Source of the DNA: Bowmanella yangjiangensis | GTDB taxonomy: Bacteria > Pseudomonadota > Gammaproteobacteria > Enterobacterales > Alteromonadaceae | Assembly: GCF_017255015.1 (NCBI RefSeq) | Contig: NZ_JAFKCS010000009.1 | Location: 122,347 to 186,346 of the forward strand | Direction of reading: 5' to 3' | DNA: 64,000 nt | Shown: positions 25,094-34,381 of the stretch, piece by piece | Layout: the number at the start of each line of letters is the position of its first letter | Numbering within the stretch: the first letter of the stretch is position 1 | Program-made: the position numbers and the translations under genes | The notes under the pieces: generated by a model | Database searches by the model: none | The model's input: only the letters and a program-made list of their open reading frames with translations | Told to the model about the DNA's origin: nothing

Positions 25094-26149
25094 ATGAACA
25101 GAACCGTTGCTTTACGTGATTTCGGATTTAACTTTCTGGGCCCTATCTGTAGCGAATATCTGCATGCTTTAGAACAGCTTTGTCAGTCTGAGTCGCCCCG
25201 GAAATTAGTCTTTCTGGCGCGTGAAGGGTATTTTTTGGAACAGGTTTATCAGCACTTAGTCTCAAAAGGGCTGATGTCTTCTTACCCTGCCGCATATCTC
25301 AACGTGTCTCGTACCTTTTTGTTTCGTATCAGCATAGCCGACCCCTATACATGGCAATGGAGCCTTTACCACAAGTATAAAGGAACACTGGCAGACCTGT
25401 TGGTTGGCCGATTTGGATTTACGCTCTCACAACTAGCTTCATTGTTTACCGAAGAAGAGCTTGCGGTTAATTATGAACTTCCTGCGCAAGGTGGTGACCT
25501 TGAGCTGGTATTGAGTCAGCACCTGCCAGCCTTAAAATCTATGGTTCAGGAGAGCAGAAATGCCTACCTTGATTATTTACAAAGTCTCGGAATTGGCACC
25601 ACTGACACTCCCTTGATGATTGATGTGGGCTATAGCGGTACCATTCAAAAGATGCTGACGCGCTTACTGCAATGTGAAAGCCAGGGCCTCTATTTTATTA
25701 CCACCGAAGATGGGCTTCATGATATTGAGGGCTTCCAGGCGAGTATCTCTAGTGTGTTTAAAACCGGCGTACGTATGGGACACGGCTATCTAATGTTAGA
25801 TAGATCGTTGTTTCTTGAGTCATTGCTCACCGCACCTAATGGGCAGTTTGTGGAAATAGGTAGAATGTCTGAGCTTACTGAACCTAAGTTCCATTTCTTT
25901 TATGGCCGTCAGACGCGTACTCAAAGTCATTTTCAGGATCTTCACGTTGTATTTGCTGGAGGGCAGCAGGCGATAGAGCATTTTTTCAGGCATCGGATTC
26001 GATTTAGCACAGAAGAAATAGAGTGCATGTATCAGCAATACGTAACGAAGCGCAACCTTCTGCCAAGGGCTGTTTGTCCATTGTTTGATGTGGATGACGT
26101 TATTTCTGGAAATGGCAATGTGAACCCTTTGCAGTTATTTGGGGTATGA
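25094..26149 (+). CDS. Protein like the C-terminal half of COG5610 (HAD-associated polysaccharide protein)
   Basis: About 351 aa from the ATG at 25094, where the conserved block LRDFGFNFLGPICSEYLHAL begins; a GTG at 25007 would add 29 atypical residues. Conserved points are KLVFLAREGYFLEQVYQ (compare FLSRDGY in the family) and LMIDVGYSGTIQKML. In COG5610 proteins of surface polysaccharide loci this region normally follows an N-terminal HAD phosphatase-like domain in the same chain. Here the HAD part is missing and a HAD domain is found at the end of the next gene instead. The function of this region is not established. Confidence 0.6.
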   Translation: MNRTVALRDFGFNFLGPICSEYLHALEQLCQSESPRKLVFLAREGYFLEQVYQHLVSKGLMSSYPAAYLNVSRTFLFRISIADPYTWQWSLYHKYKGTLADLLVGRFGFTLSQLASLFTEEELAVNYELPAQGGDLELVLSQHLPALKSMVQESRNAYLDYLQSLGIGTTDTPLMIDVGYSGTIQKMLTRLLQCESQGLYFITTEDGLHDIEGFQASISSVFKTGVRMGHGYLMLDRSLFLESLLTAPNGQFVEIGRMSELTEPKFHFFYGRQTRTQSHFQDLHVVFAGGQQAIEHFFRHRIRFSTEEIECMYQQYVTKRNLLPRAVCPLFDVDDVISGNGNVNPLQLFGV

Positions 26150-26152
26150 CCA

Positions 26153-28096
26153 ATGAAAACCTTAGTTAGGCGCTCCCTGGCTGGCGCATATAGAACGCTT
26201 ACTCTGTTGCTCCGGGGACGTGAGTTTCTAAGAGTTAAGCGCCAGTTACGCATGGCGAAGAATGCAGGGGTTTTTGACCTGGAATGGTATCAACAACATT
26301 ACGGCATGTTCCGCAGTGAAGTGGCCGCCTTTGAGGATTATCTGGCCAAAGCTCACTACGCCAATGTGAACCCTTCTGCCAAATTTGATACCGAGCATTA
26401 TCTTCGCACGCATTTGGATATTTATCACTCAGGCAACAATCCGCTATTGCACTATCTATATAACGGTCGCTATGAAGGTCGTTCAATGCAGGAAGCACGT
26501 CCCAGATGGTTGCCGTCTGGCTATTTGGTGGCGAATGAAACACCGACCTGGCATCAGCAGAAAGTGGCTATTTGTCTGCATATTTATTACCCGGATTTCG
26601 TTGACAAATTTTTGCAATGTTTGAAAAACTTTCCGCTTAATGTTGACGTCTTCGTTGCTTGTGCCAGCGAAGAGATTTGTCAGGACGTTACCCGGCGTTA
26701 CAGCAAATTAAAACGAGTCGGAAAGCTGCAGGTGGCTAGAGTACCCAATAGAGGTCGCAATTTTGGGCCTCTGCTGGTGGAGTTTGGTCCGGCTTTGCTT
26801 GAGTACGATTTAATGTGCCATTTGCACTCCAAGAAATCGCTTTATTCAGGACGTGAACAAACCCAGTGGTTTGATTATTTGAACCAGTATTTGTTCAAAG
26901 ATAAGCACGTGGTTTCTTGCTTGTTGAGGCTATTTGATGAACATCCAGAGCTTGGGATTTACTACCCAACATCGTTTTGGATGATGCCACCTTGGGTGAA
27001 TCATTGGACCTGTAATAAACCTTTTGCCAAAGAGTTTGAATCGCAGTGGGGCATTGACCTAACTCAGAACTTTATCAGCTATCCGGTTGGCGGCATGTTT
27101 TGGGCTCGGCCCAAAGCCCTAAAGCCATTGTTGGAAAAAGTGTATAAATACGAAGATTTTCCAGCGGAGCCATTACCTAATGATGGCTCTTGGTTGCATG
27201 CTTTAGAGCGTGCGGTGGGATTGCTGGCGGAGAAAAGTGGCTACAAACAGTTTTTCTACTATCCGCCTGCTGGCCATTTTACCGATGACAAGAGTCATAT
27301 CTTTGCGGGTTACCATAAACCACCAGAACAGCTATTTACAGAGCTGAGACGCTTTGACCATATATCTTTTGATGTGTTTGACACTGTGCTGAGCCGCAAG
27401 TTGAATGAGCCGGACTATGCAAAATATCAGGTAGGGTTATATTTGCAGGAGCAGGGACTCATGCCAAATGCACAGTCTTTCGTTTCGTTACGAAATGAAA
27501 CAGAGTTTGCGCTTAGAAAACAGCACAATTTTGCTGGCGACGTATGCATTACACAGGTTTATGACAGACTGGCGGTGGTTATGGATCTCGACTCAGACCA
27601 TGCCAAGGGGCTAATGGAACTGGAATTTGACCTTGATATGCAACAAATCGTGGCTAAGCAGGAAATGGTCGATTTGGTGCATAAACTGTCCGACTTGAAC
27701 AAGACCATATGGTTCATCTCTGATACTTACTACAGTCACCAACAAGTGGAAACGTTACTGCGAAAGGTGGGAATTACTGCGCCATTCCGGTTATTTGTGT
27801 CAAGTGAACTTGGGTTTCGGAAGGACCGGGGAGATATGTGGCAGCATATTAGCGAGCTCGTGAGTGGTTTGTCCGGCTCCTATATTCATGTGGGAGATAA
27901 CGTTCGCTCCGATGCTCAGTTGTGTGGGGATCATGGTCTCACTAATTTGCATATTCTGCATCCCAACGACAAATGGCAGGCAGCAGGAATGCCGCCGATT
28001 AACAGCGATAATCAAGGAGAGATAAATGAAGCCAACATTTTCAAATGGGGCCCACTGGTCAGTAATCTGGGTCGTTATCCATTCTTTGGCGAATAA
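26153..28096 (+). CDS. RgpF-like glycan synthesis protein with C-terminal HAD domain
   Basis: 647 aa, starting 3 bp after the previous stop. Residues about 38-110 carry two copies of the FDxExYxxxY...HYLYNGRYEGR motif often seen at the N-terminus of polysaccharide glycosyltransferases. Residues about 136-380 match RgpF (KVAICLHIYYPDF, NRGRNFGPLL, MCHLHSKKS, YPVGGMFWARP). Residues about 400-630 form a HAD-type domain with motif I SFDVFDTVL (405-413), WFISDTYYS (motif II) and VGDNVRSDAQ (motif IV). This suggests rhamnose-polymer synthesis or modification in the cytoplasm. The HAD unit pairs logically with the upstream gene. Confidence 0.75.
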   Translation: MKTLVRRSLAGAYRTLTLLLRGREFLRVKRQLRMAKNAGVFDLEWYQQHYGMFRSEVAAFEDYLAKAHYANVNPSAKFDTEHYLRTHLDIYHSGNNPLLHYLYNGRYEGRSMQEARPRWLPSGYLVANETPTWHQQKVAICLHIYYPDFVDKFLQCLKNFPLNVDVFVACASEEICQDVTRRYSKLKRVGKLQVARVPNRGRNFGPLLVEFGPALLEYDLMCHLHSKKSLYSGREQTQWFDYLNQYLFKDKHVVSCLLRLFDEHPELGIYYPTSFWMMPPWVNHWTCNKPFAKEFESQWGIDLTQNFISYPVGGMFWARPKALKPLLEKVYKYEDFPAEPLPNDGSWLHALERAVGLLAEKSGYKQFFYYPPAGHFTDDKSHIFAGYHKPPEQLFTELRRFDHISFDVFDTVLSRKLNEPDYAKYQVGLYLQEQGLMPNAQSFVSLRNETEFALRKQHNFAGDVCITQVYDRLAVVMDLDSDHAKGLMELEFDLDMQQIVAKQEMVDLVHKLSDLNKTIWFISDTYYSHQQVETLLRKVGITAPFRLFVSSELGFRKDRGDMWQHISELVSGLSGSYIHVGDNVRSDAQLCGDHGLTNLHILHPNDKWQAAGMPPINSDNQGEINEANIFKWGPLVSNLGRYPFFGE

Positions 28097-28114
28097 TTTG
28101 ACAGCAAGCATACG

Positions 28115-29101
28115 ATGAATACTTTTTACCTACATGTGGGACCCCACAAAACAGGCACTACTGCGTTGCAGAAGTTTTTACTAGACAATCGAAGTACCCT
28201 GTTTAAGAACAATCTGGTTTATCCCAAGCGTTACCAAAGCATTTTTGGCCATCACCCATTTCGGGCGTTATTGGACGAGCAAAGACTGACCGATGAAGAT
28301 ATTTCGTTTTTTAATAACGAACCTCACGACTTTCTGTTGTCTAGTGAAGACTTTATATCTCTGAACCGGGATAAATTTGAATACCTACGCAATACGCTGG
28401 ACAACAAGCATATTGTTGTTATTTATGCGTGGAGACGGGCAAGTTACAAGCTTTATTCAATCTGGCAGGAAACCGTGAAACATGGTGGTACGGAGAGCTT
28501 CTTTGCTTACTACCATGACCATCTGGCAAGGCCTGGACAAAGCCAAATGCTATCGGCAGATTTAAAGGTCGCTATGTTTTGCCATGTTTTTGGCAAAGAA
28601 AACGTTAAAGTCCTGGACTATGACGCATCTCAGCGCAGTCGCAGTTTGATACCGGATTTTATGAATGTCATCGGACAACCTTATCAGGACGACATGATTC
28701 AATCTGACAAGAATCCTGATGCTGTCAATCGCTCTATGGACATCGCGGATATTGAAGTAATCCGGGCCCTTAACCATGTATTCAAAGCAAATTTTGGCGT
28801 GACAGGTTCCTGGGTTCGCAATCAATACATTAAACATCTTCCAGCGTTAGTTGTGGCCGGGTTAGATGATTTGAAGGCCATTGTGCGAAGCGCTGAACGG
28901 GAATTACGGGTAGGTAATTATTTTGTCGATAGCCGCTGCGAAAAGGTGATGCTCAGCCGTTTTAGCGACAACCTGGTTAACTATCAACCTAATAATGAGC
29001 TAGCAAGTATCAAAGTTGTTAGTGACGAATGGGCTTTCAGCCTGCCAGCGCAACAGTTAATTGGCAAAATTGCACATGTTTTGAGGTTGGCTGATGAGTG
29101 A
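28115..29101 (+). CDS. Sulfotransferase-family protein (P-loop HKTGTT type)
   Basis: 328 aa. The N-terminus FYLHVGPHKTGTTALQKFL (residues 4-22) is a clear 5'-phosphosulfate-binding loop, and HIVVIYAWRRASYKLYSIWQ takes the place of the second PAPS motif (Arg present, Ser present). It overlaps the following glycosyltransferase gene by 8 nt. This is the fourth sulfotransferase-type gene of the island. Overall sequence is well away from the other three, so each probably sulfates a different position or sugar. Confidence 0.75.
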   Translation: MNTFYLHVGPHKTGTTALQKFLLDNRSTLFKNNLVYPKRYQSIFGHHPFRALLDEQRLTDEDISFFNNEPHDFLLSSEDFISLNRDKFEYLRNTLDNKHIVVIYAWRRASYKLYSIWQETVKHGGTESFFAYYHDHLARPGQSQMLSADLKVAMFCHVFGKENVKVLDYDASQRSRSLIPDFMNVIGQPYQDDMIQSDKNPDAVNRSMDIADIEVIRALNHVFKANFGVTGSWVRNQYIKHLPALVVAGLDDLKAIVRSAERELRVGNYFVDSRCEKVMLSRFSDNLVNYQPNNELASIKVVSDEWAFSLPAQQLIGKIAHVLRLADE

Positions 29102-30305
29102 AACCTCTGTTTCCGGAGCGCCACTGAAAGTTAAAATCGTCGCGGTGGCGAAAGATGAAGCTGCCTATTTGACCGATTGGGTGCATCATCATTTGTTTTT
29201 TGGCTTTGATGATATAGAAATCCATATCAACAGAACCACTGACAACTCATCCCAGGTCCTGGCTGATATCAACAAAGAGTATCCGAATGTCACCTGGCAT
29301 GAAGCTGACTGGATTGATATGTGCCCAGCGTCAGCCAAAAAACAGATCCAGTTTATTGTTTATGCCAGGGCCTTAGATATTGCCAGGCGTGAGAATTCAG
29401 CAACCCATATTCTGTTTTTGGATATTGATGAATTTTGGTGCCCTATGGACTTCGAGACGAGCATTAAAGGTTGTCTGAACACCTTAGGGGCAGACAAAGC
29501 GATTTTCTTCGAGTGGTTGAATGATTTAGGTAATGAAGAACCTTTTACAACCTTAACAAAGGTACTCTCTGGAAATCTTTCGCCTTTAGGCAAGACCCTA
29601 CTGCCAGTCTCTGTAGCTATTCATGAACTTAAGCATCATGTGCCACAACTTGCCGTTGGGGAGGGACCATTGCTGGCTGATGGGCGAACCTTTGTGGGCC
29701 GCGATAATCTTGAACAAGCCGTGTTGCCAGAGTTGAACAGCCTCAAACCATTTTTTATCTTTCATCGTGCGCACCGTTCTGAATATGAATATGTTTCTTT
29801 GCTATACCGTGGCAGACCGGGCAACAACTTTGCATATAAGAACAATCGAAATGGTTTACCCAGGCGAGGCGGAGTAACAAAAGAGGTGATTTTTCCTAGT
29901 CCGCAGTTTGTCGAATACCAGAAGAGTCTGCAGCAATTCAAGAAACGGGTTAAGCATACTGAGCATGATGATGACGCGCGACAGTTTGTGCATGAGCGTT
30001 ATGCGACTGCGGTTGAGAACATCACTGCAAATCTGCCTGAACATTATAAAGACATGGTCCGTATTTTCACGGGGGTCAGGGTTGACGAAGTTCGAACGCA
30101 ATTTCAGGCCTTTCGCAAGATTTATGCCCAGCAGCACTCGCGCAATGTGGAAATACTAAAGCAGCTTGCCCGGCATGCCGTCCCACACGATGTGGACGAG
30201 GCCATTGGCTATCTGGAGCAAGCGCTAGTCATACGGCCCAAAGGACCACAGATAAAAGCACTTCTGGCGGAATTTAAAGAGCGTAAGGCGAGACGGCAGG
30301 GATGA
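29094..30305 (+). CDS. Glycosyltransferase, GT92/DUF23-like, copy 1 of 3
   Basis: 403 aa, GT-A type. Conserved blocks: VKIVAVAKDEAAYLTDWVHHHLFFGFDDIEI (from residue 12), NRTTDNS, and the metal-binding LDIDEFW (109-115). A C-terminal tail ending ALVIRPKGPQIKALLAEF looks like a TPR-type helix pair and recurs in copy 3. The ATG overlaps the previous stop by 8 nt. It is followed by two further genes of the same family, so a local duplication series is evident. Sugar donor unknown. Confidence 0.8.
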   Translation: MSETSVSGAPLKVKIVAVAKDEAAYLTDWVHHHLFFGFDDIEIHINRTTDNSSQVLADINKEYPNVTWHEADWIDMCPASAKKQIQFIVYARALDIARRENSATHILFLDIDEFWCPMDFETSIKGCLNTLGADKAIFFEWLNDLGNEEPFTTLTKVLSGNLSPLGKTLLPVSVAIHELKHHVPQLAVGEGPLLADGRTFVGRDNLEQAVLPELNSLKPFFIFHRAHRSEYEYVSLLYRGRPGNNFAYKNNRNGLPRRGGVTKEVIFPSPQFVEYQKSLQQFKKRVKHTEHDDDARQFVHERYATAVENITANLPEHYKDMVRIFTGVRVDEVRTQFQAFRKIYAQQHSRNVEILKQLARHAVPHDVDEAIGYLEQALVIRPKGPQIKALLAEFKERKARRQG

Positions 30306-30372
30306 ATTATCAATTGTTGTTTAAGGTTCTGAAGTTTGAAGGAGTTCTCTTTTCTTTTCGATGGGTTGAAAA

Positions 30373-31524
30373 ATGACCATTGCGTCGAGCTATCCTTCAG
30401 TTAGCCGCTCTGGAGCTAAAGTAAAGCTGGTCGCTGTGGCGAAAGATGAGGCACCTTATTTAGCCGAATGGGTTCACCATCATTTACATTTTGGCTTTGA
30501 TGAAATAGAAATTTACATCAACAGGACATCCGACAACAGCGAGCAGATTTTAAACAAAATCTGTTTGCACCACCCAAATGTCAGCTTCCAATATGCCGAT
30601 TGGATTGACGCCTGTCATGATAATGTCCGTCGCCAACTCCAGTTTATTATTTATGCCAAAGCTTTTGCCGAAGCCAAGTCTGCCGGGCGGGTTGATTTCA
30701 TTATGTTTCTCGACATAGATGAAATGTGGACACCGAATAACATGCAGAAAAAAGTAGGTGACTATTTAATCGATTATCTTGATGCTGATTCGGTGTCTTT
30801 TGGCTGGATAAACGAGCAGGGTGGTAATGAGGCATTTCAAACTATTAGTAGCAGCATCAATGGGCAATTAAGCCCACTGGTGAAAACTGCTGTTAATGTC
30901 AGGGCTGAGATGGTGGAAGTTGCCTTACACTTACCTAAAACCAAACGTTTAGAGAATAAAGTGTTTGGCGGTGAATCGTTTCTGGGGCAACCCACTAACC
31001 GCGAATGTTTGCATCCCGACCTTATCAGGATAAGAGAGGTCATGATTGTACATAGAATGTTCAGATCTGAGTCAGAGTATATTGCAACATTAGGGCGAGG
31101 ACGGCCTTCGGACGATTTTCCACTTAAACTAAACCGCGGCGGTTATAATAAGGCATCCGGCGCTCACACTGTCTTTGCGCTTCAGCCGCCCGCTTACCTG
31201 GCATACCGTACTGCTTACTCGGAATTTATTCACGCCTGTTTATTGGCGGATGACTTGCAGTATGCTCAGCAGTCTGTACTCGCCCGCTGTGATTGGGTGT
31301 TAGATAACCTTACCTCAATGCCAGTAGAGGTGCTCGACCAAGTATTAAGAGTGTTTGAGGGGTGCAGTGATGAGGTTAAACGCCGGGTCGTAGAGTCTAT
31401 TAAAGTTTCTGGGATGCTAGAAACATTGGATAACAGGCAAAATGCGTTAACCTTGGCGATGCGCGTCCGCCCCCTGAATTTTCAGCTAGCCAAGTATATT
31501 ATGGCAAAAGCAGCGTTGCTTTAG
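30373..31524 (+). CDS. Glycosyltransferase, GT92/DUF23-like, copy 2 of 3
   Basis: 383 aa. VKLVAVAKDEAPYLAEWVHHHLHFGFDEIEIYINRTSDNS and FLDIDEMWTP align directly with copies 1 and 3. RMFRSESEYIATLGRGRPSDDFPLKLNRGGYN is another shared block. The C-terminal tail is shorter (RVRPLNFQLAKYIMAKAALL) than in the other copies. A 67-bp gap separates it from copy 1 and 6 bp from copy 3. Divergence among copies is large enough for different specificities. Confidence 0.8.
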   Translation: MTIASSYPSVSRSGAKVKLVAVAKDEAPYLAEWVHHHLHFGFDEIEIYINRTSDNSEQILNKICLHHPNVSFQYADWIDACHDNVRRQLQFIIYAKAFAEAKSAGRVDFIMFLDIDEMWTPNNMQKKVGDYLIDYLDADSVSFGWINEQGGNEAFQTISSSINGQLSPLVKTAVNVRAEMVEVALHLPKTKRLENKVFGGESFLGQPTNRECLHPDLIRIREVMIVHRMFRSESEYIATLGRGRPSDDFPLKLNRGGYNKASGAHTVFALQPPAYLAYRTAYSEFIHACLLADDLQYAQQSVLARCDWVLDNLTSMPVEVLDQVLRVFEGCSDEVKRRVVESIKVSGMLETLDNRQNALTLAMRVRPLNFQLAKYIMAKAALL

Positions 31525-31530
31525 TTTTGC

Positions 31531-32811
31531 GTGACGGACCTTAATCACTTAATGGACAGACTACGGCCATCATTTCCATCTATGAATAAGACATTGAAAG
31601 TTAAATTAGTCGCTGTAGCAAAAGACGAAGCTGCTTATCTTCCCGAATGGATCCATCATCATTTGTATGTTGGTTTTGATGCGATTGATATTTACCTGAA
31701 CCGAACATCAGACAATAGTGCAGAGGTCCTCCAACGGATTCAACAGCAGCATCCAAATGTAAATTTCTTTTATGCAGATTGGATTGATTATTGTCCACCG
31801 GAAGTCTCAAAGCATATCCAGTACTTAACCTATGCAAAGTCCTTTCAGGATTGTCGAGACTCAGGTGAATTTGATTACATGATGTTTTTAGATATCGATG
31901 AGTTTTGGATGCCCAAAGACTTGTCTTTTAAAGTCCAGAACTGTCTTGAGGAAAACGCTGATGCTGACTGTATTTCCTTTCAGTGGCTCAATGAGGAAGG
32001 CAGTAGCAAGTCATTCTCAGCATTAAACCAGAGCATCCGTGGTCGACTGTCACCTTTGGTTAAATCGCTTTTCCGGGTAAATGCGAATGTCGCCCAAGTT
32101 TCTTTGCATGTTCCCCGTTTGAAAAAAGGAAAATCTGTACTTTGTGATGGCAAAAAATTCAAACAAATGGAAAAGAAACGTGAATGCCTGCATGAGAGCC
32201 TCCATCAGTTACGCGACATAATGATCGTACATAGGCTTTTCAGATCTGAGAGAGAGTATTTATCGCTGCTCAATCGTGGACGCCCGTCTGATGAAGTACC
32301 CTTGAAATTAAATAGAGAGGGATACAACTTTGCCGGAGACCCTAGCGAGGACGTGACATTTTCAATAAAACCAGGGGCTTTCCGGGTTTACCATCAGTCT
32401 CTACAAAGGTTCATATCATCGTCGAACTTAGATGACGTCATAGCAGAAGCCCGGCAGTTTGTTGAAAATCGCTACAGAATGACGTTACGTGACATTTGTC
32501 GGGTTCCTAAAGAATATTTTGTGGAAATGGTGAGGGTTATTCGTGGCCTGACCCTCAAATCGGTGTTTAAAGATATTCGGTTAACTATTGATACCTATTT
32601 TGCAGTGAACCGTTGTAATTCGTCCGGTGAATTAATTGCCCTGGCTAAAGAAGTAGAACGTGTAGATTTACGTTTGGCATTAGAAGTTTGGAAGAAGGCT
32701 TTAGAGCTCAGGCCAAACGGACCAATGATTAAGGCAAGGATCGCTGAATATGAGTCAATTGAACTTAAACCAGGTATGAAGCGTTCAGATCTTCGTAAGT
32801 ATCATAATTAG
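31531..32811 (+). CDS. Glycosyltransferase, GT92/DUF23-like, copy 3 of 3
   Basis: 426 aa from a GTG at 31531; ATG codons at 31552 and 31582 are alternatives, and none has a convincing ribosome-binding site. Core blocks: VKLVAVAKDEAAYLPEWIHHHLYVGFDAIDIYLNRTSDNS, FLDIDEFWMP, RLFRSEREYLSLLNRGRPSDEVPLKLNREGYN. The tail LALEVWKKALELRPNGPMIKARIAEYE repeats the C-terminal helix pair of copy 1. It precedes the sulfatase gene by 10 bp, so it is probably co-transcribed with it. Confidence 0.8.
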   Translation: MTDLNHLMDRLRPSFPSMNKTLKVKLVAVAKDEAAYLPEWIHHHLYVGFDAIDIYLNRTSDNSAEVLQRIQQQHPNVNFFYADWIDYCPPEVSKHIQYLTYAKSFQDCRDSGEFDYMMFLDIDEFWMPKDLSFKVQNCLEENADADCISFQWLNEEGSSKSFSALNQSIRGRLSPLVKSLFRVNANVAQVSLHVPRLKKGKSVLCDGKKFKQMEKKRECLHESLHQLRDIMIVHRLFRSEREYLSLLNRGRPSDEVPLKLNREGYNFAGDPSEDVTFSIKPGAFRVYHQSLQRFISSSNLDDVIAEARQFVENRYRMTLRDICRVPKEYFVEMVRVIRGLTLKSVFKDIRLTIDTYFAVNRCNSSGELIALAKEVERVDLRLALEVWKKALELRPNGPMIKARIAEYESIELKPGMKRSDLRKYHN

Positions 32812-32821
32812 GAAGTATGTT

Positions 32822-34327
32822 ATGCGGATAATATCCGTTGTTATTAGCGTCTTGTTTTTGGTTGCATGTGGTGGTTCTAGTGAACAGTCTGTTCCGAGCA
32901 GACCTGAACCACCCAAACCCGACTTGCCTGATTCAGGTTACCCTGATAAACCGAATGTTGTGATTATTTTTACCGATGATCAGGGATATGCGGACTTAGG
33001 TATACAGGGTTCCAGGCAAGATTTGAAAACGCCTAATATTGATAAGCTGGCTTCTCTTGGCACACGTTTTTCACATGGCTACGTTACTTCCCCTCAATGT
33101 ACACCGTCGCGAGCTGGCCTAGTTTCCGGGCAATACCAACAAAGATTTGGCGTCGATGAAAATCGCTTCACACCGATGCCCCTGGATATTGATACGATTG
33201 GTAGTCGTTTCCAGCGGCTTGGTTACAAAACTGGCATGATTGGAAAATGGCATCTGGAGGTCATGGGCAATTCTAGTGAGTGGTTAGAGAAAAACCACCC
33301 AGATTTTTATGCTTCCAATCAAAGTATTGAAAAGCTCCCTTTGCAGTACAAACGGCCTTTTTTTCCTGACGAGCGTGGTTTTGATGATGTGTTTTGGGGA
33401 TATGAGCGTCGCTATTGGACGAATTTCGAACTTAACGGTAGCGACAAGTCAGCCGGCTACCAAATCAAGGAGCAATATCGACTGGATTTAACTGCACAGG
33501 CTGCAGGTGCATTTATTGAGCGCAATGCGGAAAATCCCTTTCTACTCTATTTTGCGCCATATGGTCCTCACGTTCCTTTAGAGGCGACAGAGTTCTATTT
33601 ATCACGCATTCCAGAGAATATGCCGACTAGACGTCGTTATGCTTTAGCTATGATGGCGGCTATTGATGATGGCGTGGGGATGATTGTAGATAAGTTAGAA
33701 AAACACGGACTAATGGACAACACCATTATCTTCTTTATCAGTGATAACGGTGCACCTTTGGGGGACGATATGACAGATGCTCCCTTGGATAAACGCGGTG
33801 AGGCATGGAATGGTTCGCGAAACGATCCTCTGATCGGTGAAAAAGGCATGTTGACCGATGGAGGAATTCGCGTGCCTTACCTTGTTAAGTGGCAGGGGCA
33901 TTTTCCTGCCGGTAAGGTAATTGATAAACCTGTATCATCACTTGATGCGGTTTACACCGCTTTGGAACTGGCCGGTGAAAAGTCCTTGTCTGATTTGGAT
34001 GGGGTCAGTTTGCTGCCAGCGCTGGAAGGCAATGCTGATTATCTGGATGAACGAGCACTTTATTGGCGTTTTTGGATGCAACGGGCTGTGCGAAAAGGAA
34101 AATGGAAGTATCTCCAAGCTGGTATTCGCAGGGAGTTCCTTTTCGATATGGAGTCGCAAGAGGGAGAAACCTTGAATGTTATTGACCTGCACCCAGCTGT
34201 GGCTGATGAACTCCGACAACAACTCTTGCAGTGGTCTAACGAAATGCAAAGGCCTGACCCTATTGTTGAAATCCCTGCTCCGTTTGGCGCTAGATATGAT
34301 CACTACTTGCCGCCGCCTCAAGGTTGA
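32822..34327 (+). CDS. Lipoprotein type I sulfatase (formylglycine-dependent)
   Basis: 501 aa. The N-terminal signal ends in lipobox LVAC (Cys16), predicting a membrane-anchored periplasmic or surface enzyme. Sulfatase signatures are intact: metal residues in IIFTDDQGYADLG (Asp52-Asp53), the maturation site C-T-P-S-R (Cys93-Arg97, followed by AGLVSG), GKWHL, APYGPHVPL and ISDNGAPLGDD. Cys93 must be oxidised to formylglycine, and a matching generating enzyme lies two genes on. It would remove sulfate esters from a carbohydrate. AGGAAG precedes the ATG. In a locus with four sulfotransferases it may trim the cell's own glycan, although a catabolic role is possible. Confidence 0.9.
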   Translation: MRIISVVISVLFLVACGGSSEQSVPSRPEPPKPDLPDSGYPDKPNVVIIFTDDQGYADLGIQGSRQDLKTPNIDKLASLGTRFSHGYVTSPQCTPSRAGLVSGQYQQRFGVDENRFTPMPLDIDTIGSRFQRLGYKTGMIGKWHLEVMGNSSEWLEKNHPDFYASNQSIEKLPLQYKRPFFPDERGFDDVFWGYERRYWTNFELNGSDKSAGYQIKEQYRLDLTAQAAGAFIERNAENPFLLYFAPYGPHVPLEATEFYLSRIPENMPTRRRYALAMMAAIDDGVGMIVDKLEKHGLMDNTIIFFISDNGAPLGDDMTDAPLDKRGEAWNGSRNDPLIGEKGMLTDGGIRVPYLVKWQGHFPAGKVIDKPVSSLDAVYTALELAGEKSLSDLDGVSLLPALEGNADYLDERALYWRFWMQRAVRKGKWKYLQAGIRREFLFDMESQEGETLNVIDLHPAVADELRQQLLQWSNEMQRPDPIVEIPAPFGARYDHYLPPPQG

Positions 34328-34381
34328 GAAAAGACGGATAATTTGTGCCGTCATGGCCTTACTAACAATATTGGGGTTTGA

